Notes under the pieces: model-generated
Databases searched by the model: none
The model's input: the letters and a program-made list of their open reading frames with translations, nothing else
What the model was told of the DNA's origin: nothing
Translations under genes and position numbers: made by a program
In this document: piece by piece, positions 41,828-51,017 of the stretch
Layout of the letters: every line of letters begins with the position of its first letter
Position numbering within the stretch: position 1 is the stretch's first letter
Source: Azoarcus sp.
Lineage (GTDB): Bacteria; Pseudomonadota; Gammaproteobacteria; Burkholderiales; Rhodocyclaceae
DNA length: 64,000 bases
Assembly (NCBI GenBank): GCA_030604735.1
Contig: JAUVVG010000010.1
Location: 26,786-90,785, forward strand
Direction of reading: 5' to 3'

Positions 41828-42025
41828 GAGTTTTTCCGGTTTTGTTTGCGTTGCAACAATTCGAGCATGCCTTGATTGCAGTCGCAAGACAAGTCTCGTC
41901 GGTCTTTCCTGTGACATATTTACGACCTGTTTTCGATCCTGCTTGCACGTGATGTCGCAATGCAGCATCCTTGACCCCATCAAGTGCATCACCAATAGAG
42001 AGTCCGATCACGAGTCGGTACGGAA

Positions 42026-42529
42026 ATGAGCAAAAAAATATATGTTTTCATGGACTTCGATGGCGTGACCCACCCTTGGGGCGAGGTCGAGGACTTTCGC
42101 AGCCTGCCGTTGATCGAATCCGTCATCCGCGATTACGCCGATGCGCGAATCGTGATCTCGTCCGACTGGCGGATGTTGTTCTCTTTGTCCAAGCTGGTGA
42201 GCCGCTTCTCGGAAGACATCCGCCCGCGCATCGCCGGCGCTACGCCGCACCTGATTCCCAAGCGTGGGCCGGAATTGCATGGTCTGCGCGAACGGGAGGC
42301 GATGCTCTGGTTGGCGCAGCACGAGTCCGACCCGGTATCCGCGCAGTGGTGCGCGCTGGATGACGCGCCGGGTAACTGGCTGACCCGCTCCCGTCTGGTG
42401 CTGACCGACTTCAAGCGTGGTTTTACCGAAGAGGACGCCCTGCGGCTACGCCGCCTGTTCGATTCGTTCGCCGAGGGCGTGCAGCATTCGCCGGAAAAAG
42501 GGCCTGTGTCGCTGCTGAACTGGGGCTGA
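42026..42529 (+). CDS. HAD-like phosphatase domain protein
   Basis: The 167-residue protein has the HAD motif FMDFDGVTHP (D10, D12), motif II-like ISSDWR, and motif IV-like ALDDAPGN. It resembles the short HAD domain group found alone or in RNA-repair proteins (Swiss-army-knife type), but here it stands alone. Substrate is unknown. CGGAA precedes the ATG closely. Its 3' end abuts a remnant of srkA on the opposite strand. Confidence 0.82.
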   Translation: MSKKIYVFMDFDGVTHPWGEVEDFRSLPLIESVIRDYADARIVISSDWRMLFSLSKLVSRFSEDIRPRIAGATPHLIPKRGPELHGLREREAMLWLAQHESDPVSAQWCALDDAPGNWLTRSRLVLTDFKRGFTEEDALRLRRLFDSFAEGVQHSPEKGPVSLLNWG

Positions 42530-42534
42530 GCCCA

Positions 42535-42666
42535 CTGACCCCAAAAGGGCGGTTCGTCGAACGGCGCAGCCTGCTCCTGCAGTTCGAGAATCCGTCCGAT
42601 GAATCGACCTATCCACTTCAACGTCGAGGGGTCTGACAAAACCGATGTGCGGCCGCCGACCCGCTC
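42535..42666 (-). pseudogene. Remnant of a second srkA gene with a large internal deletion
   Basis: Read on the minus strand, this 44-codon stretch translates to two pieces of the SrkA kinase joined in frame. The first 26 residues (ERVGGR...GRFIGRI) match residues 109-134 of the intact protein at 48512-49516 in 19 of 26 positions; the next 18 (LELQEQ...DEPPFWGQ) match residues 317-334 in 12 of 18. Residues 135-316 are missing, and the join falls at the shared Arg-Ile codons (CGGATTC versus CGCATTC). The intact stop codon position is TGG. It begins 4 nt after the stop codon of the adjacent hydrolase gene. Confidence 0.85.
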
Positions 42667-42670
42667 AGGG

Positions 42671-43579
42671 CTAGGGGTCGAGAGCGGCGAACAACTGCAT
42701 CGTCGCCGCAAAGAGCGGACTCGCCGGATCGGCAAAGGCGTCGCAGACGGTCAGATGATCGCAGGCGGGCATGGGGGTTCCACCGCGCCAGACCGACGGC
42801 CAGGTGTCGGCGAGCAACTGGAGCTGGCGCCGGAACTCATCGCTTTCCCGTCCGCCCACCGCGCCGATCAACGGCGCATCCGTCGCCGGGACGAGACGAA
42901 CCGGGCTCAGCGTCCGTATGCGCTCGGCGGTGAAGTCCAGGTCTGCCTGAAGAAACGGCACATGGGCGAGCGGTGCAAGATCGACCACCGGGCTTAGCGC
43001 CACGCCACCACGGACGAGGCCAGTGGGCAGGTCGGCGGAGAGCCGGGACCAATCGGTGGCCAGCATCATGCAGGTCAGGTGCCCGCCGGCGGAGTGACCG
43101 GAGACGATCAAGCGACTGCGATCGATCCGGTAATCGGGGTGACTGCGATACAACCAGGCAAGGCTGCGCCGGCACTGATCGACGATGGTCTCAAGTGCCG
43201 CAGCCGGGGCGAGGCTGTAATTGACGATCGCCACCGCGACGCCCTGTGCCACATAGGCGGGGGCGATCCAGGAAAAATCATTCTTGTGCAGCTTGCGCCA
43301 GAAACCTCCGTGAAAGAAGGTCAGCACGGGTGCGGGCGTGGGATACCTGGCGGGGTCGGGCAGGAACAGGTCCAGCGTCTCGTCGGGATGCGGGCCGTAG
43401 GCCAGATCGAAGTGACCCGGCAGCGTCGTCCTTACGGCCTGCGCCCGTTGCGTCCATTCGGCCAGCGCTTCGGCAAAACCCGGAATCCGGCTGCGGACGT
43501 CATACTGCATGGCGAGGTCCGGGCGGTGCTGCCATGCGGCCGCCCAGGTGGCTTCGCGTGGGTCGGGGGCTGGCGACAT
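42671..43579 (-). CDS. Alpha/beta hydrolase, arylformamidase (kynurenine formamidase)-like
   Basis: The 302-residue protein has the oxyanion motif HGGFW (residues 90-94), the nucleophile elbow GHSAGGH (S163), and a C-terminal ACDHLTVCDAF with the expected His. The sequence between (YSLAPAAALETIVDQCRRSLAWLY) is typical of arylformamidase-like esterases. No kynurenine-pathway genes are nearby, so the real substrate may be another amide or ester. ATG 43579 is 2 nt after the livF stop, with GGGGGT upstream, so it is the last gene of the liv operon and may act on the imported compound. Confidence 0.82.
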   Translation of the reverse strand: MSPAPDPREATWAAAWQHRPDLAMQYDVRSRIPGFAEALAEWTQRAQAVRTTLPGHFDLAYGPHPDETLDLFLPDPARYPTPAPVLTFFHGGFWRKLHKNDFSWIAPAYVAQGVAVAIVNYSLAPAAALETIVDQCRRSLAWLYRSHPDYRIDRSRLIVSGHSAGGHLTCMMLATDWSRLSADLPTGLVRGGVALSPVVDLAPLAHVPFLQADLDFTAERIRTLSPVRLVPATDAPLIGAVGGRESDEFRRQLQLLADTWPSVWRGGTPMPACDHLTVCDAFADPASPLFAATMQLFAALDP

Positions 43580-43581
43580 CT

Positions 43582-44288
43582 TCAGACCCCCATGTAGCGC
43601 TGCCAGAGCGACGGATTTGCGGTCAGTGCTTTGGTCGTGCCTGTCCACACGCTCGTACCCTTTTCGATGAACACGTGATGGTCCGCGACGCGCACCAGTT
43701 CATTCAGATATTTATCGATCACCAGGATGGACTGGCCATCCCGCTTGAGCTGGGCCAGCACCAGCCAGATTTCGCGCCGGATCATCGGCGACAGGCCCTC
43801 GGTGGCTTCGTCCAGGATCAGCAGATGGGGATTGGTCATCAACGCTCGGCCAATGGCCAGCATCTGCTGCTCGCCACCGGAAAGCTGGTTACCCATGTTG
43901 TCGGCGCGCTCGGCCAGCCGCGGGAACAGCGTCACTACCCGCTCCAGTGTCCAGGGGTCGGCGCGGCCGCAGCGGTTCTCGGCGAAGGCGACCAGATTTT
44001 CCCGCACGGTCAGGTTGGGGAAGATCTGCCGACCTTCCGGTACCAGGGCCAGTCCCATGCGGGCGATGCGCTCGGTCGGCAGGCCGTCGATGCGCTCCCC
44101 GAGGAAGCGGATTTCGCCCGACCAGGCAGGCAATTGACCGAACACGGCACGCAAGGTGGTGGTCTTGCCCATGCCGTTACGCCCGAGCAGGGTCGCGACT
44201 TCGCCAGGGGCGATGCCGAGGTGCATGCCCGAGAGCACCCGACTCTGACCGTAACCGGTCTCCAGGCCTTCTATGGACAACAGCTCGC

Positions 44289-44292
<4 letters not shown>
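43582..44292 (-). CDS. livF: Branched-chain amino acid/amide-type ABC transporter ATPase (LivF-like)
   Basis: This 236-residue ATPase has Walker A GRNGMGKT (37-44), the signature LSGGEQQ, and Walker B LLILDEATEGL. It is the short LivF/UrtE type of the HAAT family. It overlaps livG by 4 nt (ATGA) and is followed by the hydrolase gene. With livG, livM, livH and livK it forms a complete importer; the ligand is not predictable. Confidence 0.93.
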
Positions 44293-45103
<811 letters not shown>

Positions 45104-45107
<4 letters not shown>

Positions 45108-46123
45108 GCTGCGGGTGCGCCTTCTTTGGCTGCCTGGGCGCGACGGCGCAGACGACCGCGCAAGCTCATCACCCCGTTCGGGGCGGCCAGGACGATGAAC
45201 AGCAACAGCAGACCGAGGAACAGATTCCAGTGCTCGGTGCGTTCCGACAGGACCTCTTCGAGCAGCAGGAAGATCGCGGCGCCGCCCAGGCCGCCCCAGA
45301 AGTATCCCGATCCGCCGAGGATGACCATGACGATCAGCAGACCGGACTGGTGCCAGGTGAGCATGTGGGGGGTGACCCCGTTGTTGACATTGGCGAGCAG
45401 CGCGCCGGCCAGTCCGCACAGTCCGCCGGAAAGGGTGAAGGCCATCAGCTTGAGGCGATAAACCGGGTAGCCGATGGCCGCCATGCGTCGCTCGTTCTCC
45501 CGGATCGCGACCAGGGCGCGGCCGAAGCGGGATGCCACCAGCCGATACAGCAGCACGAAGGCGAGCCCGGCGACGAACAGCACGAAGTAGTACATCGCCA
45601 TCGGGTCGGCCAGGGACAACCCGGGCAACAGACTGCGCACCCGCAGCGGCAAGCCGTCATCGCCGCCGAATTGCGGCAGCGAGATCGCCAGGTAGAAGAA
45701 CACCTGGGCAAAGGCCAGGGTGATCATGATGAAGTACACCCCGCGGGTGCGCAGGCTGACCAGGCCGATCAGGCAGGCGGTGCCGGCGGCCAGCACGATC
45801 GCCACTGGAAAGCTCATCCACGCGGCGAGCCAGCCCTGTTGCCCCATCACCGCCACGGCGTAGCCGCCCACGCCGAAGAAGGCGGCATGGCCGAGGCTGA
45901 TCATGCCGCCATAACCCAGCGCCAGATTGAGCGCGCTCGCCGCCAGGGCGAACACCAGCACCCGAGCGCCCAGATTGAGGTAGAAAGGCTCGCCCAGCGC
46001 GTTGATCACCAGCGGATACAGCGTCAGCGCGATCGCCACCGCGATCGCGGTCCAGGGGCCGGGCAAACCGTCGGTGAGCGGCGTGTGGCCCGGATGCGCG
46101 GCGGCGAAGGAGAGTCCGTTCAT
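45104..46123 (-). CDS. livM: Branched-chain amino acid/amide-type ABC transporter permease (LivM-like)
   Basis: This 339-residue permease has about nine to ten helices and the LivM pattern GYGGMISLGHAAFFGVGGYAVA near residue 70, with AIRENERRMAAIGY in the coupling region. It pairs with LivH in the membrane. The C terminus is Arg-rich. It begins 3 nt after livH. Confidence 0.92.
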
Positions 46124-46126
46124 CGC

Positions 46127-47047
46127 TCAACCCCGCGCCGGAAAAAGACCGGTCGGCCGGAAATACAGCACCGCCACCATCAGCAGGCTGACCAGCAGCG
46201 ACGCCATCGTCGGCCCGAGGGTAGAGGCGGTGGCCGGATCGACCACGGCCCGCAAACCGATCGTCAGCAGCAGCTTGCCGACGGTGTCTATCATGCCGAC
46301 CAGCAAGGCGCCCACCAGCGCGCCGCGTATCGAGCCGATGCCGCCGATCACGATCACCTCGAAGGCCGGGATGAGAATGGACTCCCCCATGCCGATTGAC
46401 ACCGCCAGCAGTGGCCCGAGCAATGCCCCGGCCAGCGCACACAGGGCCGCACCGAGCACGAACACGAAGGTGAACATCGGCCGGATCCGTACCCCCATCA
46501 CCGCCGCCATCTCGGGATTGGAGGCCCCCGCCCGCATCCACATGCCAAGACGGGTGCGATTGACCAACCCATACAGGCCGAGGGCCACCGCCAGGCCGAC
46601 CGCGATGATCACCAACCGGTAGGCCGGGTAGTACAGCTCGTCCTCGACCAGTTCCACCGCGCCCGACAGGCTGGCCGGCATGGAAATCATCAGCGGCTGC
46701 GCCCCGAACAGGATCTTGATCGTTTCATTGGCGATCAGGATCAGGGCGAAGGTGGCGAGCACCTGCGACAGGTGGCTCATGCGCTGCAAGCGGTAGTACA
46801 GCACCCGCTCCAGGATCAGCCCGATCAGGGCCGTCAGCACGATCGCCAGCAACAGCGACGGCAGGAACAAGCCGATCGCCTGGTACAAGGCGGCCGCGAC
46901 GAAGGCCCCGATCATGTAGAGCGAGCCGTGCGCCAGGTTGATCAGGTCCATGATCCCGAAAACCAGGGTCAGCCCGGCCGCCAGCAGGAACAGCATCAGG
47001 CCGTATTGCAGGCCGTTGAGGGCCTGCTCGGCGATCAGGTAGAACAT
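46127..47047 (-). CDS. livH: Branched-chain amino acid/amide-type ABC transporter permease (LivH-like)
   Basis: The 306-residue permease has eight or so helices and the LivH signature FGIMDLINLAHGSLYMIGAF near the N terminus, with GMGESILIPAFEVIVIGG towards the C terminus. Together with LivM it forms the translocation pore. It starts 3 nt after livK, so expression should be coupled. Confidence 0.93.
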   Translation of the reverse strand: MFYLIAEQALNGLQYGLMLFLLAAGLTLVFGIMDLINLAHGSLYMIGAFVAAALYQAIGLFLPSLLLAIVLTALIGLILERVLYYRLQRMSHLSQVLATFALILIANETIKILFGAQPLMISMPASLSGAVELVEDELYYPAYRLVIIAVGLAVALGLYGLVNRTRLGMWMRAGASNPEMAAVMGVRIRPMFTFVFVLGAALCALAGALLGPLLAVSIGMGESILIPAFEVIVIGGIGSIRGALVGALLVGMIDTVGKLLLTIGLRAVVDPATASTLGPTMASLLVSLLMVAVLYFRPTGLFPARG

Positions 47048-47050
47048 GTC

Positions 47051-48223
47051 TTACATCTTGCATTCCGGCGCATAGGCGTCGGAATGGTTCTCCATCACCT
47101 GCGAGACGAACTGGTTGCGCACGCTCCCATCGGCCTGCTTCACCACCTGACGCAGGTAGTAGTTTTGCACCGGGTAGTGGTTGGGGCCGAAGTGGTAGTC
47201 ACCCCGCACCGTCGGCGCGTCCACTGTTCGCAGGGCGGTGCGGAACGCATCCTTGTCCTCGATCCGGCCATCGATCGCCTTGACCGCGGCGTCGATCAGC
47301 ATGGCCGCATCGTAGCCTTGCGAGGCATACAGGGTCGGCAGCCGGCCATGCTCGGCCTCGAAGTCGGCGACGAAGCGCTGGTTCAGCGCGTTGTCCATCT
47401 CGCGATACCAGTGGGTGGTGTTGAACACCCCTTCCATGGCGGGTCCGACCGCATTCACCACGTCCTCATCACCCGAAAAACCCGGGGCGAACAGAGGGGT
47501 GCGCTGCATCATGCCAGCCGCAGCGTATTGCTTGATGAAGTTGATGCCCATGCCGCCCGGCAGGAAGATGTAGAGCGCTTCGGCACGTGCTGCGCGGATC
47601 TGTGCGATTTCGGCGGAGTAGTCGAGCTGGCCGAGCCTGGTGTAGAGCTCATCGGCCACTTCGCCCTGGAAGAAGCGCTTGACCCCGGTCAGCGCGTCCT
47701 TGCCCGCCGGGTAATTGGGCGCCAGCAGCACCGCCCGCTTGATGCCGGCGTCCTGCATATGCTTGCCCATCGCCTCGTGCAGGTTGTCGTTCTGCCAGGC
47801 GACGTTGAAGAAGTAGGGGTTGCACTCGGCACCCGCGTATTGGCTGGGGCCGGCGTTGGCGCTGATGTAGAAGGTCTGTGCATCGAAGAAGCTCGGGCCC
47901 ACGCCCAGCATGATGTTGGAGAACACTACCCCGGTGGCCACATCCACCTTGTCGCGCTGGATGAAGCGCTCGGCGATCTGGCGCGCGGTGTCCGGGTTCT
48001 GGGCGTCATCGGCCACGATCAGCTCAGTGCTCAATCCGCCCAGCGTGCCGCCCAGGTGCTTCATCGCCAGGTTGAACCCGTCACGGATATCCACCCCCAG
48101 CCCCGCACCGGGACCGGACAGGGTGGTCATCATGCCGACCTTGATGCTGTCGGCGGCCTGCAGGCTACCAGCGAGAAGCAGGGCAGGGCCGGCGAGCATG
48201 GCCGCGAGAAGGGTCTTCTTCAT
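47051..48223 (-). CDS. livK: Periplasmic substrate-binding protein of the liv-type ABC transporter
   Basis: The 390-residue protein has a signal peptide ending in SLQAAD, then IKVGMMTTLSGPGAGLG, the start of the type I periplasmic binding fold of the HAAT family. Two lobes follow, with DAAVKAIDGRIEDKDAFRTA in the second. It resembles the group that binds amides, aromatic acids or unusual amino acids as much as LivK itself, so the gene symbol is by position. It is the first gene of the operon. Confidence 0.9.
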   Translation of the reverse strand: MKKTLLAAMLAGPALLLAGSLQAADSIKVGMMTTLSGPGAGLGVDIRDGFNLAMKHLGGTLGGLSTELIVADDAQNPDTARQIAERFIQRDKVDVATGVVFSNIMLGVGPSFFDAQTFYISANAGPSQYAGAECNPYFFNVAWQNDNLHEAMGKHMQDAGIKRAVLLAPNYPAGKDALTGVKRFFQGEVADELYTRLGQLDYSAEIAQIRAARAEALYIFLPGGMGINFIKQYAAAGMMQRTPLFAPGFSGDEDVVNAVGPAMEGVFNTTHWYREMDNALNQRFVADFEAEHGRLPTLYASQGYDAAMLIDAAVKAIDGRIEDKDAFRTALRTVDAPTVRGDYHFGPNHYPVQNYYLRQVVKQADGSVRNQFVSQVMENHSDAYAPECKM

Positions 48224-48315
48224 GGGGTCTCCAGGGGGTGTGGCGCGGGGTGTGGTCGACTACCCGGCCGGCTTGAAATCGGGGGCCTTGCCGCGCAGGA
48301 AAGCCGTAGGCAGCA

Positions 48316-48335
48316 GAGACCGGTCTCGAAATGTA
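48316..48335 (-). promoter_or_regulatory. Candidate liv operon promoter with a 12-bp palindrome
   Basis: On the minus strand, TACATT (48335-48330) is a possible -10 element about 110 nt before livK. Directly downstream, GAGACCGGTCTC (48316-48327) is a perfect 12-bp palindrome that would overlap the start of transcription, a usual position for a repressor site. The -35 region is poor. The 288-nt spacer (48224-48511) holds no other feature that I recognise. Confidence 0.35.
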
Positions 48336-48511
48336 ACGAAGGCGAAGGATACTGTGCGGATCGCCAGTCGTCCATACTCGTTTCCTGCGACTCGTAGCGG
48401 GCCACCGGGCGCTTGCCACACGATCCCGAAAAGGAACAGGCTTCGCTGCTTGACCGGGGATGAATGACGATACCCGGGAGTCCGGGCGGCAGGCATTGCG
48501 GCCCGATCAGC

Positions 48512-49516
48512 TCACTGGCTCCACAAGGGCGGCTCGTCCATCAGCGCGACCTGTTCGCGAAGCTCGAGAATGCGATCCTGCCAGTAGCGCTGGGTGTTGA
48601 ACCAGGAAAAGGCGGCCGGGAAGGCAGGATCGTCCCAGCGTCTGGCGATCCAGGACGAATAGTGGATCAGACGCAAGGTGCGCAAGGCTTCCACCAGATG
48701 CAGCTCGCGGGTCGAGAAGTCATGGAAATCCTCATAACCGGCGAGAATGTCGCCCAACTGCCGGCTCATCTCCTGACGCTCGCCTGACAGCAGCATCCAG
48801 ATGTCCTGTATCGCTGGCCCCATCCGGCTATCGTCGAAATCGACGAAATGGGGGCCGGGTGTCTCGCCCGACTCCTGCCACAGCACGTTCCCGACATGGC
48901 AGTCTCCGTGCAGGCGGAGCCGCGTGACCTCCCCGGCCCGGTCGAAGCAGCGTCGGACCTTGTCGAGGGCCTGGGCGGTGACGCTTTCCCACGCGTCGCG
49001 CAGGTCATCCGGAATGAAATCGTGCGCGAGCAGCCAGCGCCGCGGCGCGTCGCCGAAGCTCTCGATGTCCAGTTGCGGCCTATGACGATAGGGCTCGAGC
49101 GCGCCGATGGCGTGAATCCGACCGAGAAAGCGGCCCATCCACTCCAGGGTCGCCGGATCGGACAATTCCGGCGCGCGGCCACCGACGCGCTCGAAAACGG
49201 CGAAGCGCAGATCGGCATGATGGTGCAAGGTCTGGCCGTTCAGCCGCAGGGGGGCCGCCACCGGGATCTCCCGTTCGGCCAGGTCGGCCACGAAGCGGTG
49301 CTCCTCGATGATCGCCTCGTCCGACCAGCGGCCGGCACGATAGAACTTCACCACACGCATCGGTGCGTCATCGGAGCCGAATTGATACACCCGGTTCTCG
49401 TAGCTGTTCAGGCCGAGTATGCGTCCGTCCGGCGCAAGGCCCGCGCTTTCGAGTGCGTCCAGCAGGTGATCTGGCGTCAGGGTGGCAAACGGAGTCATGG
49501 CGGAGGGTTCGGTCAT
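48512..49516 (-). CDS. srkA: Stress response kinase A (SrkA/YihE-like)
   Basis: This 334-residue APH-like kinase has RVVKFYRAGRWSDEAI (nucleotide-binding Lys), the catalytic loop LHGDCHVGNVLW, and the metal motif FVDFDDSRMGP. SrkA phosphorylates Ser/Thr and counters stress-induced cell death in E. coli. ATG 49516 or the in-frame ATG 49498 (MTPFATLTPD) could be the start; neither has a strong ribosome site. A diverged, deleted second copy lies at 42535-42666 on the same strand. Confidence 0.95.
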   Translation of the reverse strand: MTEPSAMTPFATLTPDHLLDALESAGLAPDGRILGLNSYENRVYQFGSDDAPMRVVKFYRAGRWSDEAIIEEHRFVADLAEREIPVAAPLRLNGQTLHHHADLRFAVFERVGGRAPELSDPATLEWMGRFLGRIHAIGALEPYRHRPQLDIESFGDAPRRWLLAHDFIPDDLRDAWESVTAQALDKVRRCFDRAGEVTRLRLHGDCHVGNVLWQESGETPGPHFVDFDDSRMGPAIQDIWMLLSGERQEMSRQLGDILAGYEDFHDFSTRELHLVEALRTLRLIHYSSWIARRWDDPAFPAAFSWFNTQRYWQDRILELREQVALMDEPPLWSQ

Positions 49517-49677
49517 TTCGGAGGGCGCCGGAGAAAATGGTAAGCCTCATTGTCGCAGTGAAACGTGACCTGTGCGTGGCGATTCTCTAACCGGCCCCGG
49601 CGCCGGGCGAGGACAAGACGAAGATTGCCCAGTCATGGCGCGAAGGCGACAATAGCGGTTTAACCGACAGGCAACCC

Positions 49678-50466
49678 ATGATTACAGACGCTTCCAGTTC
49701 GGCTCCCAACGATATCCCGCCCGACACGCTGGCCCGCTACGCACCCCGCGAGGATCAAGCCGAGGCTGCGAGAATGGCCCAGGACGGCTTCTCGGCTGCG
49801 TTCAGGCTGACCGTTTCCGAGGACGATGCCGCTCGTATCCAGGGTGTGACCAGGCTGGCCGAAACCATGCAGCAATGGGTCGCCGAGGCGAACGACGAAC
49901 AGGGCCGCAATCTGCGTATGGCGATGCTGGTGCTCGGGCTGGACCAGTGGGGCGTGGCCTACAGCCGTGCCTTCGAGCTTCAGGCGATTCCCGGTCTGAC
50001 CGAACTGGTCGGCGCGCTCCGGACTTCGCTAGGTCCGCGTGACGAGGCGCATTTCCAGCGTTTCTTCGAGGCGATCGACAGGGACGAAGGCAATGCGATC
50101 GACTTCAAGATCGAGCTGCGCCGCAGCATCCACCTGGCCTTGTGGCACGCGATGATCGCGTGCGAGCAGGCGGATCAGGCGAATGCGATCCTGAGCCCGC
50201 TAGGCAGCATGATGTGCGGGCTGGTCAAACTGATGCCCACGCTGGGGTGGCGGCTGGTCGCCGACGCGGTCGCGAACATCCAGATCCAGTGTGTCGCCAA
50301 TGGACTCGCCACCGAGGGGCTCGCGCGCGAAAGCACCGAGGCGCTGTTCGACGCGATTTCACAGGCCTTGCCCAAGCCACAGCGGGATCTGATCATGGCC
50401 CATGCCGCCAAGTCCGTCATCGCCTGGCAACAGGCCAGTCGCGCCTCGTCCGACCAGGTCCACTGA
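49678..50466 (+). CDS. Hypothetical protein, mostly helical, upstream of yaeQ
   Basis: I do not recognise this 262-residue protein. It is predicted mostly alpha-helical, with no signal peptide or clear membrane helix, and one modestly hydrophobic stretch (GSMMCGLVKLMPTLGWRLV, near residue 180). Codon use is like that of neighbours, and the frame is clean. AGG lies a few nt before the ATG. It ends 5 nt before yaeQ, so they are likely co-transcribed. Residues such as LRMAMLVLGLDQWGVAYSRAF could be a helical domain core. Confidence 0.75.
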   Translation: MITDASSSAPNDIPPDTLARYAPREDQAEAARMAQDGFSAAFRLTVSEDDAARIQGVTRLAETMQQWVAEANDEQGRNLRMAMLVLGLDQWGVAYSRAFELQAIPGLTELVGALRTSLGPRDEAHFQRFFEAIDRDEGNAIDFKIELRRSIHLALWHAMIACEQADQANAILSPLGSMMCGLVKLMPTLGWRLVADAVANIQIQCVANGLATEGLARESTEALFDAISQALPKPQRDLIMAHAAKSVIAWQQASRASSDQVH

Positions 50467-50471
50467 ATCCG

Positions 50472-51017
50472 ATGGCACTCAAGGCGACCGTCTACAAGGC
50501 GGAACTCTCTATCGCGGACATGGACCGCAACTACTACGGCGAACATCAACTGACGATCGCCCGTCATCCGTCCGAAACCGACGAACGGATGATGGTGCGG
50601 CTACTGGCGTTCGCACTCCATGCCGCGGAGGGCCTGGCCTTCGGCAAGGGGCTGTGTGTCGACGACGAGCCCGATCTGTGGCTGCGCGATCTGACCGGTG
50701 CGATCGAACTGTGGATCGACGTCGGCCAGCCGGACGAGAAATGGATGCGCAAGGCCTGCGGCCGGGCAAACGAAGTTGTCGTCCTCAGCTATGGCCGCGC
50801 GGCCGATGTGTGGTGGGAGGGCGTCCGGAACAAGCTCACGCGTTTGTCCAACCTCACCGTCCTGCGCATCGCCCCGGAGGTCGCCCCGGCGCTGGCCGGC
50901 CTGACCGAACGCGGCATGCGTCTGCAATTCACGATTCAGGATGGTCAGGTCTGGGTGACCAACGGGCGCGACACGGTGGTGGTCGAGCCGGTCCGCTTGT
51001 ACGGCGGGAAAGACTAG
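50472..51017 (+). CDS. yaeQ: YaeQ family protein
   Basis: The 181-residue protein begins MALKATVYKAELSIADMDR and ends VEPVRLYGGKD, as YaeQ does, with the family length. The fold is a variant of PD-(D/E)xK nucleases; E. coli YaeQ was proposed to suppress loss of RfaH, but its function is unclear. ATG 50472 is 5 nt after the upstream gene. Its stop TAG and the stop of the convergent gene both lie in the tetranucleotide CTAG (51014-51017). Confidence 0.94.
   Translation: MALKATVYKAELSIADMDRNYYGEHQLTIARHPSETDERMMVRLLAFALHAAEGLAFGKGLCVDDEPDLWLRDLTGAIELWIDVGQPDEKWMRKACGRANEVVVLSYGRAADVWWEGVRNKLTRLSNLTVLRIAPEVAPALAGLTERGMRLQFTIQDGQVWVTNGRDTVVVEPVRLYGGKD

Noticed and set aside
46772..48397. Open frame of 541 codons on the plus strand
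   Set aside because: It is antisense to livH and livK and has His/Gln/Val-rich composition typical of shadow frames.
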